Below, piece after piece: positions 31,197-37,689 of a DNA stretch of 37,958 bases. The stretch is from a virus: the IMG/VR virus record IMGVR_UViG_3300037076_000069, positions 1 through 37,958 of that record; one strand, 5' to 3'. A program made the position numbers and the translations under genes. Below the pieces are notes generated by a model. The model was not told where the DNA came from. It ran no database searches and saw only the letters and a program-made list of their open reading frames with translations. The stretch's first letter is position 1. Each line of letters starts with the position of its first letter.

Positions 31197-32597
31197 TTAG
31201 CGAATAACTGCGCGATTTCGATTTGTAAAGTATGAACTACCTACATAGCTGTGCGGATTTGGACCGCGTAGTATAGGGCGTCTTGGCGCGCTATCCCCGC
31301 CACGTGCAAACGGAGTGCCATCGATTAGACCTAGCCGATACGCTTCAGCCATCGTGCGTATCGAGTCGGCACCATGTGAGAATTCGTCGTGTACAGGGTT
31401 GTCATTGATCGCTCCTCCCTGAACCTGCTCCTTGCTGTGGTAGTACTCAAGGCAGTCGAGCCCGCTTGGGAACGTGCGCTCTGCCCTCTGCCAGCCTTTG
31501 CCACAGTTTGTCGCGTGGATATAGCACCGGGGTAGCAACGCTCGCAGCTCGTTGATACCAAGCCACAGATCAGGCGTGCGCGACACCACATTGATGTTGT
31601 TTAGCCCGGCTTCCTTGAGGTACGTTCGATACGTCTTACCGCTAGCGCCTAGCGCATCAGCATCATGCGGCAGATAGTTCATGGCAACGCGCACGCCAAA
31701 CTTGGATTCCCACATGCTTATCTGCGCGACGTAGAAAGATGGCATCTCATGCGAGCGACAGAAATAATCCAACACGCATATGTCGCGACCAATGAACTGC
31801 ACAAGCCATATGCTAGTGAAGTCCGATTGCCCGATGTCCCAAAACGTAAACGCTGGCGAGTCAGGCGAAGCTACAAAGTCGATTATTCGATTCTGCGCTC
31901 GCATGGCGTTGATCTGCGGACCGTAGATTGAATTGTCGATGGCTGCGCTGAAGTCGCACTCATACTCGCGAGCGTAAGATTGGTCGCCCATCGCCCGCCG
32001 CGCCGCTTCCAACTCTTCACGCGAAAAGATTCCGCTTGTACTAGCAGGCAAGAACATCGTGTAGAAATCGGGATCTAGGCGCGCTTTGTCGTAAATTCGG
32101 AAGAACGCGTTACGCCCCTTTGGCGTGCCGATGAACACCGCCCATCCCTGGCGATCCGTCAGCGCCGGATAAATAACATCGTAGTACGCCTGCGCGTCCA
32201 TGTCGGCGAATTCGTCTAGGATCACACCATCAAGGTAGATGCCGCGCAGCGCGTCGTAATTGTCCGCGCCGTAGAGCGTCACCCTCGCACCGTTCGGCAG
32301 GTCAACGCGCAACTCGCTCTCGTTAGCCTTAGCGCCAGGAATAGCCGCTGTGTACCGCTTGAGATAGTCCCACGCCACAGCCTTAGCCTGAACGCGATAA
32401 GGCGCAACGTATGCAAAGCGCGGCTGCTCCCTCTCGCACATGAGCGCCCGCTCAATAAGGTCATTGATGCAGGCAACCGTCTTCCCTCCGCGCCGATGCA
32501 CCACCAAGCAAGCCCACCTCTGGCTTCGCTCATGGAAAGCGTCAAACGCCGCCCGCGCCTCATACCCCGTGTAAACGTCAATCTGCTTTGATGCCAT
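31197..32597 (-). CDS. Terminase large subunit
   Basis: 466 residues. ATPase: Walker A-like HRRGGKTV at residues 34-41, Walker B GVILDEF at 124-130 with the catalytic Glu, and coupling motif GTPKGRN at 157-163. Nuclease: first Asp in FWDIGQSDF near residue 254, second acidic cluster in HDADALG near 311, and the final HGADSIR. It pumps and cuts the genome during packaging with the small subunit encoded just upstream. Confidence 0.96.
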   Translation of the reverse strand: MASKQIDVYTGYEARAAFDAFHERSQRWACLVVHRRGGKTVACINDLIERALMCEREQPRFAYVAPYRVQAKAVAWDYLKRYTAAIPGAKANESELRVDLPNGARVTLYGADNYDALRGIYLDGVILDEFADMDAQAYYDVIYPALTDRQGWAVFIGTPKGRNAFFRIYDKARLDPDFYTMFLPASTSGIFSREELEAARRAMGDQSYAREYECDFSAAIDNSIYGPQINAMRAQNRIIDFVASPDSPAFTFWDIGQSDFTSIWLVQFIGRDICVLDYFCRSHEMPSFYVAQISMWESKFGVRVAMNYLPHDADALGASGKTYRTYLKEAGLNNINVVSRTPDLWLGINELRALLPRCYIHATNCGKGWQRAERTFPSGLDCLEYYHSKEQVQGGAINDNPVHDEFSHGADSIRTMAEAYRLGLIDGTPFARGGDSAPRRPILRGPNPHSYVGSSYFTNRNRAVIR

Positions 32598-32709
32598 ACT
32601 TTACCTTTAGCTCGTTAAGCTTAATTCGCATCAAATCAAGTTCTAGCTTTAGGTCGTTGATGATCATTAGCAGTGCGCGCACGTCCTCATCTGTCTCGGG
32701 GTCAATCAT
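32578..32709 (-). CDS. Tiny coiled-coil protein between terminase genes
   Basis: 43 residues: an acidic start (IDPETDEDVRALLM) and a Leu-rich heptad helix (INDLKLELDLMRIKLNELKV). Start overlaps the small-terminase stop (ATGA) and the end overlaps the large-subunit start by 20 bases. This double coupling and the heptads support a real gene; it may bridge or regulate the terminase. Role is inferred. Confidence 0.6.
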   Translation of the reverse strand: MIDPETDEDVRALLMIINDLKLELDLMRIKLNELKVKYGIKAD

Positions 32710-33161
32710 TGCGGCTTGTCGCTCTTCGGAGCCTTGCCCCGGTGCACCACTATCTGCGTCGTCTGGATCGGCCCGCCGTCCTTGCCGCTCAGCTCCACCG
32801 CCTGCTTGTCGCCGTACCTACGCGGAGCCAGCTTTGCCATCAGCCATTTCTTTGTGTCGACGCGAAGCTTGCAACGAGCAACCCATTCGCCGTCCATCGT
32901 TTCGCTTCCGTCTTCACGTTCTTTCGTGTCGTGCAAGCTGTCCTCTGAAATCTTTACGATGTCATCGGCCCACGACTCTTGCTGTATATCGCGTGCGCGT
33001 GCGTATGCGTAAACTCTCGCCTCGTCCTCATTTAACCACTTGTAAAACCAAGCTCTTGTGAATCCAACGTCGTCGCAAATGTCCGTAAGCAGTTCACCGG
33101 CTGAGATTCGAGAGAGAATATCAGGGAAAACAGCTTCGATGGGTTGGGTTGTCTTGGCCAT
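32706..33161 (-). CDS. Terminase small subunit (Sf6/gp1-like)
   Basis: 151 residues. The N-terminal HTH (DILSRISAGELLTDICDDVG, then FTRAWFYKWLNEDEARVYAY) and the central ARARDIQQESWADDIVKISED plus LRVDTKKWLMAKLAPRRYGD are the typical sequence of Sf6-type small terminases. It recognises the packaging start on DNA. Confidence 0.9.
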   Translation of the reverse strand: MAKTTQPIEAVFPDILSRISAGELLTDICDDVGFTRAWFYKWLNEDEARVYAYARARDIQQESWADDIVKISEDSLHDTKEREDGSETMDGEWVARCKLRVDTKKWLMAKLAPRRYGDKQAVELSGKDGGPIQTTQIVVHRGKAPKSDKPQ

Positions 33162-33344
33162 TGGTATTATCCGATTTTTGCTCCTTTTTAGGCTGAAAAG
33201 TCAAGCTAAATGAAGGACCCTGCCTGAAGTCCACATTGCTTTGCGTAAGATACCGACCGCAAAGGTGAGGAGTTGCGACAGGCATGGGAAAGTTACGTTA
33301 CTGTAATGTGAACGATTACTTGACAGTTTGGGGTGTTGGCCCTT

Positions 33345-33422
33345 TTAGAACCATCGAACGCGAAGCGCCTGAGCTTTTGCGCGCTTTAGAGCGAGTTTTA
33401 GGGACTGTTCGTATGTTTTCAT
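33345..33422 (-). CDS. Possible tiny basic peptide
   Basis: 25 residues (KTYEQSLKLALKRAKAQALR with a Trp-Phe end), coupled by ATGA to the stop of the gene at 33419. Basic amphipathic helix. It could be a real micro-protein or chance; the remaining 183 bases to the small terminase contain no gene I can support. Confidence 0.3.
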   Translation of the reverse strand: MKTYEQSLKLALKRAKAQALRVRWF

Positions 33423-33985
33423 TGGGTTTTCATCTGGTCGATAATATACTTTTGCCCTACAGGATCAATGGTAGCCCACGGCCTGCCGTCGCAGTAAACG
33501 CAATCGGGTCGATTCTCGGCCAGCCACATAAGCCAGCCGGAAGGCTCAGGGATGCCGATTGCTTGCGGTTTACGGCCAATTGAGCTTTGGCCCGTGCCGT
33601 CGTAGCCAATCGGCCGCTCTGCCTTGTTTAGCCACGCGATTACGCGCCGACGTGTTACGAGGACGCCAGGCCGGGTGTTGGCCCATGCCTGGCACTTGCC
33701 GATTTCGCGGCGAACGTCCAGACCTCGGTACGTCGGATCCGCCTCAAGCGAGCAAATCCAATCCTCGTCAGCCATCTCGATCTTGCGCTTTTTCTTCTCG
33801 GCTGGCTGCGCGGGCGTGAAGTCAAACTTGAGCTTTTCATGAATCGAACAAGCTGCATCGACGATTTCAAGTGAAGTTAGCTTGCGGTTCAGCTCGTGCG
33901 CCTTTCGCGTGCATTCGATAACTAGCTCTTCGCGAAATGTAAGCTTTGACGGCGGATCTGGTTGTTCTTCGGTTGGGGTGTGCAT
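33419..33985 (-). CDS. Hypothetical DNA-metabolism protein
   Basis: 188 residues from ATG 33985, two bases after the previous stop (an upstream start at 34054 would overlap it). The middle (DEDWICSLEADPTYRGLDVR, REIGKCQAWANTRPG, TRRRVIAWLNKAERPI) recalls a small domain found at the C-terminus of phage replication or regulatory proteins. The end has a Cys pair (CVYCDG). Function not assigned. Confidence 0.65.
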   Translation of the reverse strand: MHTPTEEQPDPPSKLTFREELVIECTRKAHELNRKLTSLEIVDAACSIHEKLKFDFTPAQPAEKKKRKIEMADEDWICSLEADPTYRGLDVRREIGKCQAWANTRPGVLVTRRRVIAWLNKAERPIGYDGTGQSSIGRKPQAIGIPEPSGWLMWLAENRPDCVYCDGRPWATIDPVGQKYIIDQMKTQ

Positions 33986-33987
33986 GG

Positions 33988-34161
33988 TTATCTCTGGTTT
34001 TCTGGGATTTCTGCCTGTGGATATGTCGTGGTGTCTTGCTGGTATTCGTTCCATGCGGCCTCCATGTCGTCATAGAATTGCTTTAACGCTGATTCCTTAG
34101 CGTCTTTCATGCGTTTCCACGCCGCTTCGGATGCTGTTTGGTATTTCTTGTCTGCGTTCAT
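33988..34161 (-). CDS. Hypothetical small helical protein
   Basis: 57 residues (NADKKYQTASEAAWKRMKDA, then KESALKQFYDDMEAAWNEYQ), one long charged helix. The start is one base after the previous stop (TAA-C-ATG) and the stop two bases before the next ATG, so it is part of a tight operon. Confidence 0.6.
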   Translation of the reverse strand: MNADKKYQTASEAAWKRMKDAKESALKQFYDDMEAAWNEYQQDTTTYPQAEIPENQR

Positions 34162-34162
34162 G

Positions 34163-34561
34163 TTAGTCCGTTACGGTTACGCCGTTAAGCTTTAGCAGAG
34201 CGAAGCACGCTGCTAGTTGAAAAGTTGGGGCGATCCCGATTGCCAGCGGCTGAGTGCAAAACACGTTATATTGCCATTCAAACGTTCGCGGGTTTTTGTC
34301 TTTTGTAATAGTCCACTCTCTGGAGTCTAAAAGCTGAAATACCGCATTGGCGTCATCTACGTAGTTTGGTTTCCATTGATCGCAATACCCATCGCCCTCA
34401 CTTGTAAAATTAGTGACTGATAGAAGTTTTCCGTTATCCGTCCAAACAGGCTGCTTCCCCCAGCCGAAAACAACTTGCTGCTTAAATCCTGCAACGTATT
34501 CAGCAACGGCGGCGTTTATCTCTTCGTCGGAACTATCTCTTTGGCTAATTTTAGGTTTCAT
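34163..34561 (-). CDS. Phage ABA-sandwich-like protein
   Basis: 132 residues. The core FTSEGDGYCDQWKPNYVDDANAVFQLL suggests the phage ABA-sandwich domain, in which an acidic-aromatic stretch ('P-x-Y-x-x-D-x-x-A') precedes a helix; a later strand (EWTITKDKNPRTFEWQYNVF) and an Ala-rich C-terminal helix complete a small alpha/beta fold. Function of this family is unknown. Confidence 0.6.
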   Translation of the reverse strand: MKPKISQRDSSDEEINAAVAEYVAGFKQQVVFGWGKQPVWTDNGKLLSVTNFTSEGDGYCDQWKPNYVDDANAVFQLLDSREWTITKDKNPRTFEWQYNVFCTQPLAIGIAPTFQLAACFALLKLNGVTVTD

Positions 34562-34663
34562 AGTTAATTGGTCGAGGATGCTAGCTCTGCTCTAGCGTGA
34601 GGTTTTTACTACTCTCATGGGCGTTCCCTCCCATCCGGCTTTAACCCGGAATCCCCGTTAAAT

Positions 34664-35011
34664 TTATTGGTTTTCTTTTGCTTCACGAACGGCCCGCATA
34701 ATTTCCCGCTCCTTGGCAATATCTTGATTCTCGTCTATGATTGCACGCTTGGTGAGCAAATCTAAAATCTCGCGTTGCTCGTCATAGCAAATTCCTTCAT
34801 TAACGATCTCGGTAAAATAAGCATTGGCCCACTTCCAAAGCACAGCATTCTCAGACTGAACTGCGTCGAGCGCGGCGCGGGCGTCAACTATGGCTTTCTG
34901 TATCTGTTCAAGTTCTCCATGCAAAAGCTCCTCGTCACCGTGAAGCTGTTTTGAAACCAGTTCGCGTGCATCGTAGAGCATCGCAATGATTTCGTCGTTC
35001 GTATGTTTCAT
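34664..35011 (-). CDS. Hypothetical helical protein
   Basis: 115 residues, fully helical and charged (DEIIAMLYDARELVSKQLHG, ELEQIQKAIVDARAALDAVQ), probably a coiled coil. ATG 35011 has the context CCCTATGAA. A structured leader lies upstream. Function unknown. Confidence 0.6.
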   Translation of the reverse strand: MKHTNDEIIAMLYDARELVSKQLHGDEELLHGELEQIQKAIVDARAALDAVQSENAVLWKWANAYFTEIVNEGICYDEQREILDLLTKRAIIDENQDIAKEREIMRAVREAKENQ

Positions 35012-35260
35012 AGGGTTTTGTTCTAAGGTTTCTGTTTATCTCAATCTGCCCTTCGGGCCGAGCGAGGTTTCTGGGGTTTTACGCCCAGTGTGCTCTGCGT
35101 GAGTTATTCGATTTTGCTCTGCCCTTACGGTCCATCGCTTCGTTCTCTGACCTATCGGGCGTGAAACCTCGCTAACACAACCCGTAGGATTTTTTCAAAA
35201 TCGCATTTCTCAAGGTCGTCCTTTCTGTGGTAACGACTGCCACGTTTAGTTTAAATGGGC
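35012..35260 (-). other. Structured gene-free leader
   Basis: No gene. GCGAGGTTTC (35062-35071) pairs with GAAACCTCGC (35163-35172) and, across a nine-base bulge, ACGCCC (35081-35086) with GGGCGT (35157-35162): a 16-pair long-range stem enclosing about 70 bases. Likely a 5' leader of gene 34664-35011 or a small RNA. Confidence 0.45.
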
Positions 35261-35301
35261 ACTAAAAAACCCGGTCAAGGGGCGAATCCTTGAACCGGGT
35301 T
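35261..35301 (-). terminator. Strong rho-independent terminator
   Basis: On the minus strand AACCCGG (35301-35295) pairs with CCGGGTT (35274-35268) and TCAAGG with CCTTGA, 13 pairs with one bulged base, followed by TTTTTTAG. It ends the regulatory operon 36555-35415. The sequence from 35302 to 35414 has no gene but holds a competing repeat (35348-35358). Confidence 0.85.
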
Positions 35302-35414
35302 TTCGGAGCGGGTGTTACCCCACAGGGAAATTGAACTGTCGTTTTTCGGATTCGCCCCTAAAACGATGCGAAGAGAGATTTATTTTTGCATAGATTGCAA
35401 GACCTTTTTTGCGA

Positions 35415-36062
35415 TTACTCTAAAATAAGCATCTCCTGCTTGGACTGTTTTCTTTTTTCAGCTCTGCGTTTTGCCAGTGCGGCAGTTTCTTTTCTGTGGC
35501 ACTGAAGGCAGAGCGGCCGATAGTTATCCAGCCCGCATTCGCCCCCGCCTTCGATCACTGGAATGATGTGGTCGGCTTCCCACGTGTGGCCATCGTGAGC
35601 GCGTGTTTCTCCGAAGCGCCGCTTCATCTCCTCAGAAATCCAGTGCTCCGACCAAAGATCGATGTCGTAATTGTGAACACGCTCGTTATCGAGCACCCGC
35701 GCAGCAGAGTACCGCTTTTGCGATTCCGTAAAGCCGGAAAAGATTTGCAGCTTACCAGCGTCAAACAAGTCGGTAGCCTCACGACGCGCCAGCCATGAGA
35801 TAACATGCTTATATTCCGACGCCTCTCTAGCCCGTTTCGCCGTATCGACTCCACATATCGCGCAGATGCCTTTGTCGCGTTCTTCCACGAATCGACGCTG
35901 TGTCGCTGGATCATATTTAGCAGCCCAATCAGAATAGCACTTTGCCGAGAACGTCGTGCGGCATCCTTTCGGGACTTCGCGCCCACATCCGCAATAGCAG
36001 AGATTACGCCCGTTCGGGCCTTTGCCTTTCGAGCACCATACACCACGGCGTTTCGTGCTCAT
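35415..36062 (-). CDS. HNH endonuclease
   Basis: 215 residues from ATG 36062, which overlaps the previous stop (ATGA). An N-terminal Cys-rich motif (CYCGCGREVPKGC) is followed by a second Cys pair (CAICGVDTAKR) and a C-terminal HNH: HTWEADHIIPVIEGGGECGL then DNYRPLCLQCHRKE, with the Asp-His, Asn and His in place. HNH proteins of this size act in phage packaging, recombination or host DNA breakdown. The distance from terminase argues for an early role. Confidence 0.85.
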   Translation of the reverse strand: MSTKRRGVWCSKGKGPNGRNLCYCGCGREVPKGCRTTFSAKCYSDWAAKYDPATQRRFVEERDKGICAICGVDTAKRAREASEYKHVISWLARREATDLFDAGKLQIFSGFTESQKRYSAARVLDNERVHNYDIDLWSEHWISEEMKRRFGETRAHDGHTWEADHIIPVIEGGGECGLDNYRPLCLQCHRKETAALAKRRAEKRKQSKQEMLILE

Positions 36063-36343
36063 TGCTTTTTTGCGTCCATCGCACTTTTTACGCAATCTTC
36101 GACGAAAAGCTGATCCTCCGCGAGCCGACGAACGGCCATCTCATGCGCACGGCGAAGAATCTCGACGCTGGCCGCTGTTTCCACGCCGAGCAGCGGCGAT
36201 TTCCGCCGATTCGCCAGGTGATACGATACGGCGGAAGGGGTAAAGCCGATAATGCGCCCAATTTCGCTTTGATTGAGTCCTAGTGCGGCCAGTGCGCGGA
36301 TAGCTGCATCGACGCACGCGGTTATTTTGCCTTTAGGTTTCAT
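36059..36343 (-). CDS. HTH regulator-like protein
   Basis: 94 residues from ATG 36343, which overlaps the upstream stop (ATGA); an in-frame ATG nine bases earlier is possible. Residues about 20-48 are a helix-turn-helix (LNQSEIGRIIGFTPSAVSYH with LANRRKSP after it), the rest helical. It is encoded just downstream of a promoter carrying the TACGC-N6-GCGTA operator, so it is the leading candidate to bind that operator and regulate itself and the early arm. That link is inference. Confidence 0.7.
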   Translation of the reverse strand: MKPKGKITACVDAAIRALAALGLNQSEIGRIIGFTPSAVSYHLANRRKSPLLGVETAASVEILRRAHEMAVRRLAEDQLFVEDCVKSAMDAKKQ

Positions 36344-36555
36344 GTTGGCCATTTCGACAATTCGGTTTGAAGCTCGTCAACTTGCTTTTCGAGTGCGGTA
36401 ACTTCAGCCTGCGCGGATTCGAGCGCGGCGAGGATCGTGCGCAGGTCTGCTATTTCTACGCTGGGGTAAGAAATTCCGCAGTCGGTGCATGTTTCTACGA
36501 TGTCAGAAAGCGTGTTCACGCACGCGTCGATTTGTTCTTTGGTTGGTTGATTCAT
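36340..36555 (-). CDS. Hypothetical small coiled-coil protein
   Basis: 71 residues, first gene of the leftward regulatory operon. A Cys pair (CTDCGISYP) in the middle, then a C-terminal heptad helix (LESAQAEVTALEKQVDELQT). The stop overlaps the HTH gene start. Could be a partner of the HTH protein. Confidence 0.6.
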   Translation of the reverse strand: MNQPTKEQIDACVNTLSDIVETCTDCGISYPSVEIADLRTILAALESAQAEVTALEKQVDELQTELSKWPT

Positions 36556-36591
36556 AGCTCAAGTTTGGTTATCGGCCGGTCATAGACCGGC

Positions 36592-36620
36592 ACCGAATAC
36601 GCTTTGCGGCGTATTGTCAA
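36592..36620 (-). promoter_or_regulatory. Leftward promoter with palindromic operator (copy 2)
   Basis: On the minus strand TTGACA (36620-36615) is followed by the perfect inverted repeat AATACGC-CGCAAA-GCGTATT (36615-36596) and TATTCG (36599-36594) at the -10 position. It drives genes 36555 to 35415. Confidence 0.65.
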
Positions 36621-36629
36621 GCGCAGACA

Positions 36630-36668
36630 CGAAAAAGCCCGGATGTCGCGAGGCGGCAAACCGGGCTT
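36630..36668 (-). terminator. Terminator between divergent promoters
   Basis: AAGCCCGG (36635-36642) pairs with CCGGGCTT (36661-36668), with TTTTTC following on the minus strand. It would stop antisense transcripts entering from the right and insulate the two divergent promoters. Confidence 0.6.
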
Positions 36669-36736
36669 CCCCTTATTTCAAACCCTATGAAACGACGCCA
36701 GCGAAAGCCTTTTTTAAAAATATCGCAAGTTTTTTC

Positions 36737-36764
36737 TTGCAAAGTACGCCGACCAGCGTATTCG
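36737..36764 (+). promoter_or_regulatory. Rightward promoter with palindromic operator (copy 3)
   Basis: TTGCAA (36737-36742), TATTCG (36759-36764), spacing 16. TACGC-CGACCA-GCGTA (36745-36760) fills the spacer. Closely resembles the promoter at 2222. The next ATG is 12 bases after the -10 box, so the mRNA has almost no leader. Confidence 0.65.
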
Positions 36765-36776
36765 TGATTCATCCCT

Positions 36777-37361
36777 ATGAAATCAATACTCATTGATCTG
36801 AATGCTTGCCGCGAATCTATCGCGTGGGTAGAAGAAAAAAAAATCGAAACGCTTCCCGACGCTTGGGCTAAGTGCGAGCGAGGCGACTGGATGCTTTGGC
36901 TGGCTGCAAAGCGCGGCGTAGATCGAAAGAAACTCGTATTCGTGGCCTGCCAATGCGCTCGCACGGCGCTCAAGTACACGAAAGACGAACGTGTTTTGAG
37001 GTGCATCGAAACAGTGGAAGCATGGACACGCGGAGAAGTTTCGATTGAAGACGTGAAAAGTGCTAGAAAAGTCGCTGACGCTGGCGCTGCTTACGCTGCT
37101 AGCGCTGCTTACGCTGCTAGCGCTGCTTACGCTGCTGCTGACGCTGCTTACGCTGCTGCTGCTTACGCTGCTGCTTACGCTGCTTACGCTGCTGCTGACG
37201 CTGCTAGCGCTGCTGACGCTGCTGCTTACGCTGCTTACGCTGCTGCTGCTTACGCTGCTGCTTACGCTGCTGACGCTGCTGACGCTGCTTACTACGCTCG
37301 TATCAAAGCATGGAAAGAATGCGCTGACATCGTTCGCAAACATCTTCCCGAGTGCACATGA
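36777..37361 (+). CDS. Imm-5-like phage protein with Ala-rich repeat
   Basis: 194 residues. The N-terminal 95 (AWAKCERGDWMLWLAAKRGV, KLVFVACQCARTALKY, IETVEAWTRGEVSIEDVKSA) and the C-terminal KECADIVRKHLPE match the family called putative immunity protein Imm-5-like, common in phages. Between them, residues about 100-172 are a helix of Ala-Ala-Tyr/Asp/Ser repeats, all Ala encoded by GCT. Two other frames stay open here only because the repeat lacks stops. First gene of the rightward arm. Real function unknown. Confidence 0.75.
   Translation: MKSILIDLNACRESIAWVEEKKIETLPDAWAKCERGDWMLWLAAKRGVDRKKLVFVACQCARTALKYTKDERVLRCIETVEAWTRGEVSIEDVKSARKVADAGAAYAASAAYAASAAYAAADAAYAAAAYAAAYAAYAAADAASAADAAAYAAYAAAAYAAAYAADAADAAYYARIKAWKECADIVRKHLPECT
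37075..37292 (+). repeat. GCT-rich low-complexity coding repeat
   Basis: Long run built from GCT with interspersed TAC, GAC and AGC codons. This composition is prone to slippage in whole codons, changing helix length while keeping frame. Confidence 0.9.
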
Positions 37362-37573
37362 AACTCGTCGGAAAACAAGCTCAGGATCTAGTAGCTGGCG
37401 ACTCCATCGACTTTTACGGCACCGTCAGCAAGGTGCTCCGCGTCAAGGAACACGCACAGACTTGCGGCCCCGGTTGCCAGTGTTACGAACTGCTCATTCG
37501 CGGTTCGGCCATGCAGTACGTTTACCGTTTTGAAAACGAGCCGGTTAAAGTTTTTGAATCTACGGAAATTTAA
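37358..37573 (+). CDS. Hypothetical small protein before attC A
   Basis: 71 residues from ATG 37358, overlapping the previous stop (ATGA). A small beta-rich fold is likely (DLVAGDSIDFYGTVSKVLRV, then AMQYVYRFENEPVKVF) with a Cys triplet (CGPGCQC). Its TAA stop forms part of the inverse core of attC A, yet no complementary core (GTTAAAT) lies upstream, so it may be the resident gene next to which the cassettes landed. Confidence 0.65.
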   Translation: MKLVGKQAQDLVAGDSIDFYGTVSKVLRVKEHAQTCGPGCQCYELLIRGSAMQYVYRFENEPVKVFESTEI

Positions 37574-37689
37574 CAACCCAGCTCTGCCGCGAGCCGGGAA
37601 CGAATCTAAAACGAAGGAATAAATATTATGAAATCTGAATCTCCAAAAACGGAACGAGCAGGCTCGTTGGCAGTGGCGCATGGTTCGCC
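37568..37689 (+). other. attC-like recombination site A
   Basis: Inverse core ATTTAAC (37568-37574, exact RYYYAAC), left arm CTGCCGCGAGCC (within 37584-37595), right arm GGCTCGTTGGCAG (37661-37673), core GTTCGCC (37683-37689). Core is the exact complement of the inverse core of site B across the window junction. The spacer contains GAAGGA and ATG 37628 of the next gene. Confidence 0.75.

Noticed and set aside
33284-33583. Plus-strand open frame of 99 residues before the late genes
   Set aside because: It overlaps the end of the leftward gene at 33419 by 165 bases and its second half reads as the antisense of that protein; no SD or coupling.
36686-36769. 27-residue plus-strand frame starting at CCCTATGAA
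   Set aside because: It runs through the rightward promoter and operator and would lie upstream of their transcription start.
37075-37292. CRISPR-like array
   Set aside because: Repeats are codon-sized and coding, with no spacers of constant length; no CRISPR array is seen anywhere in the window.
36783-37533. Open frames of Val-Ser or Leu-Thr repeats over the GCT repeat
   Set aside because: They exist only because the repeat lacks stops in every frame; the Imm-5-like frame has conserved ends on both sides.
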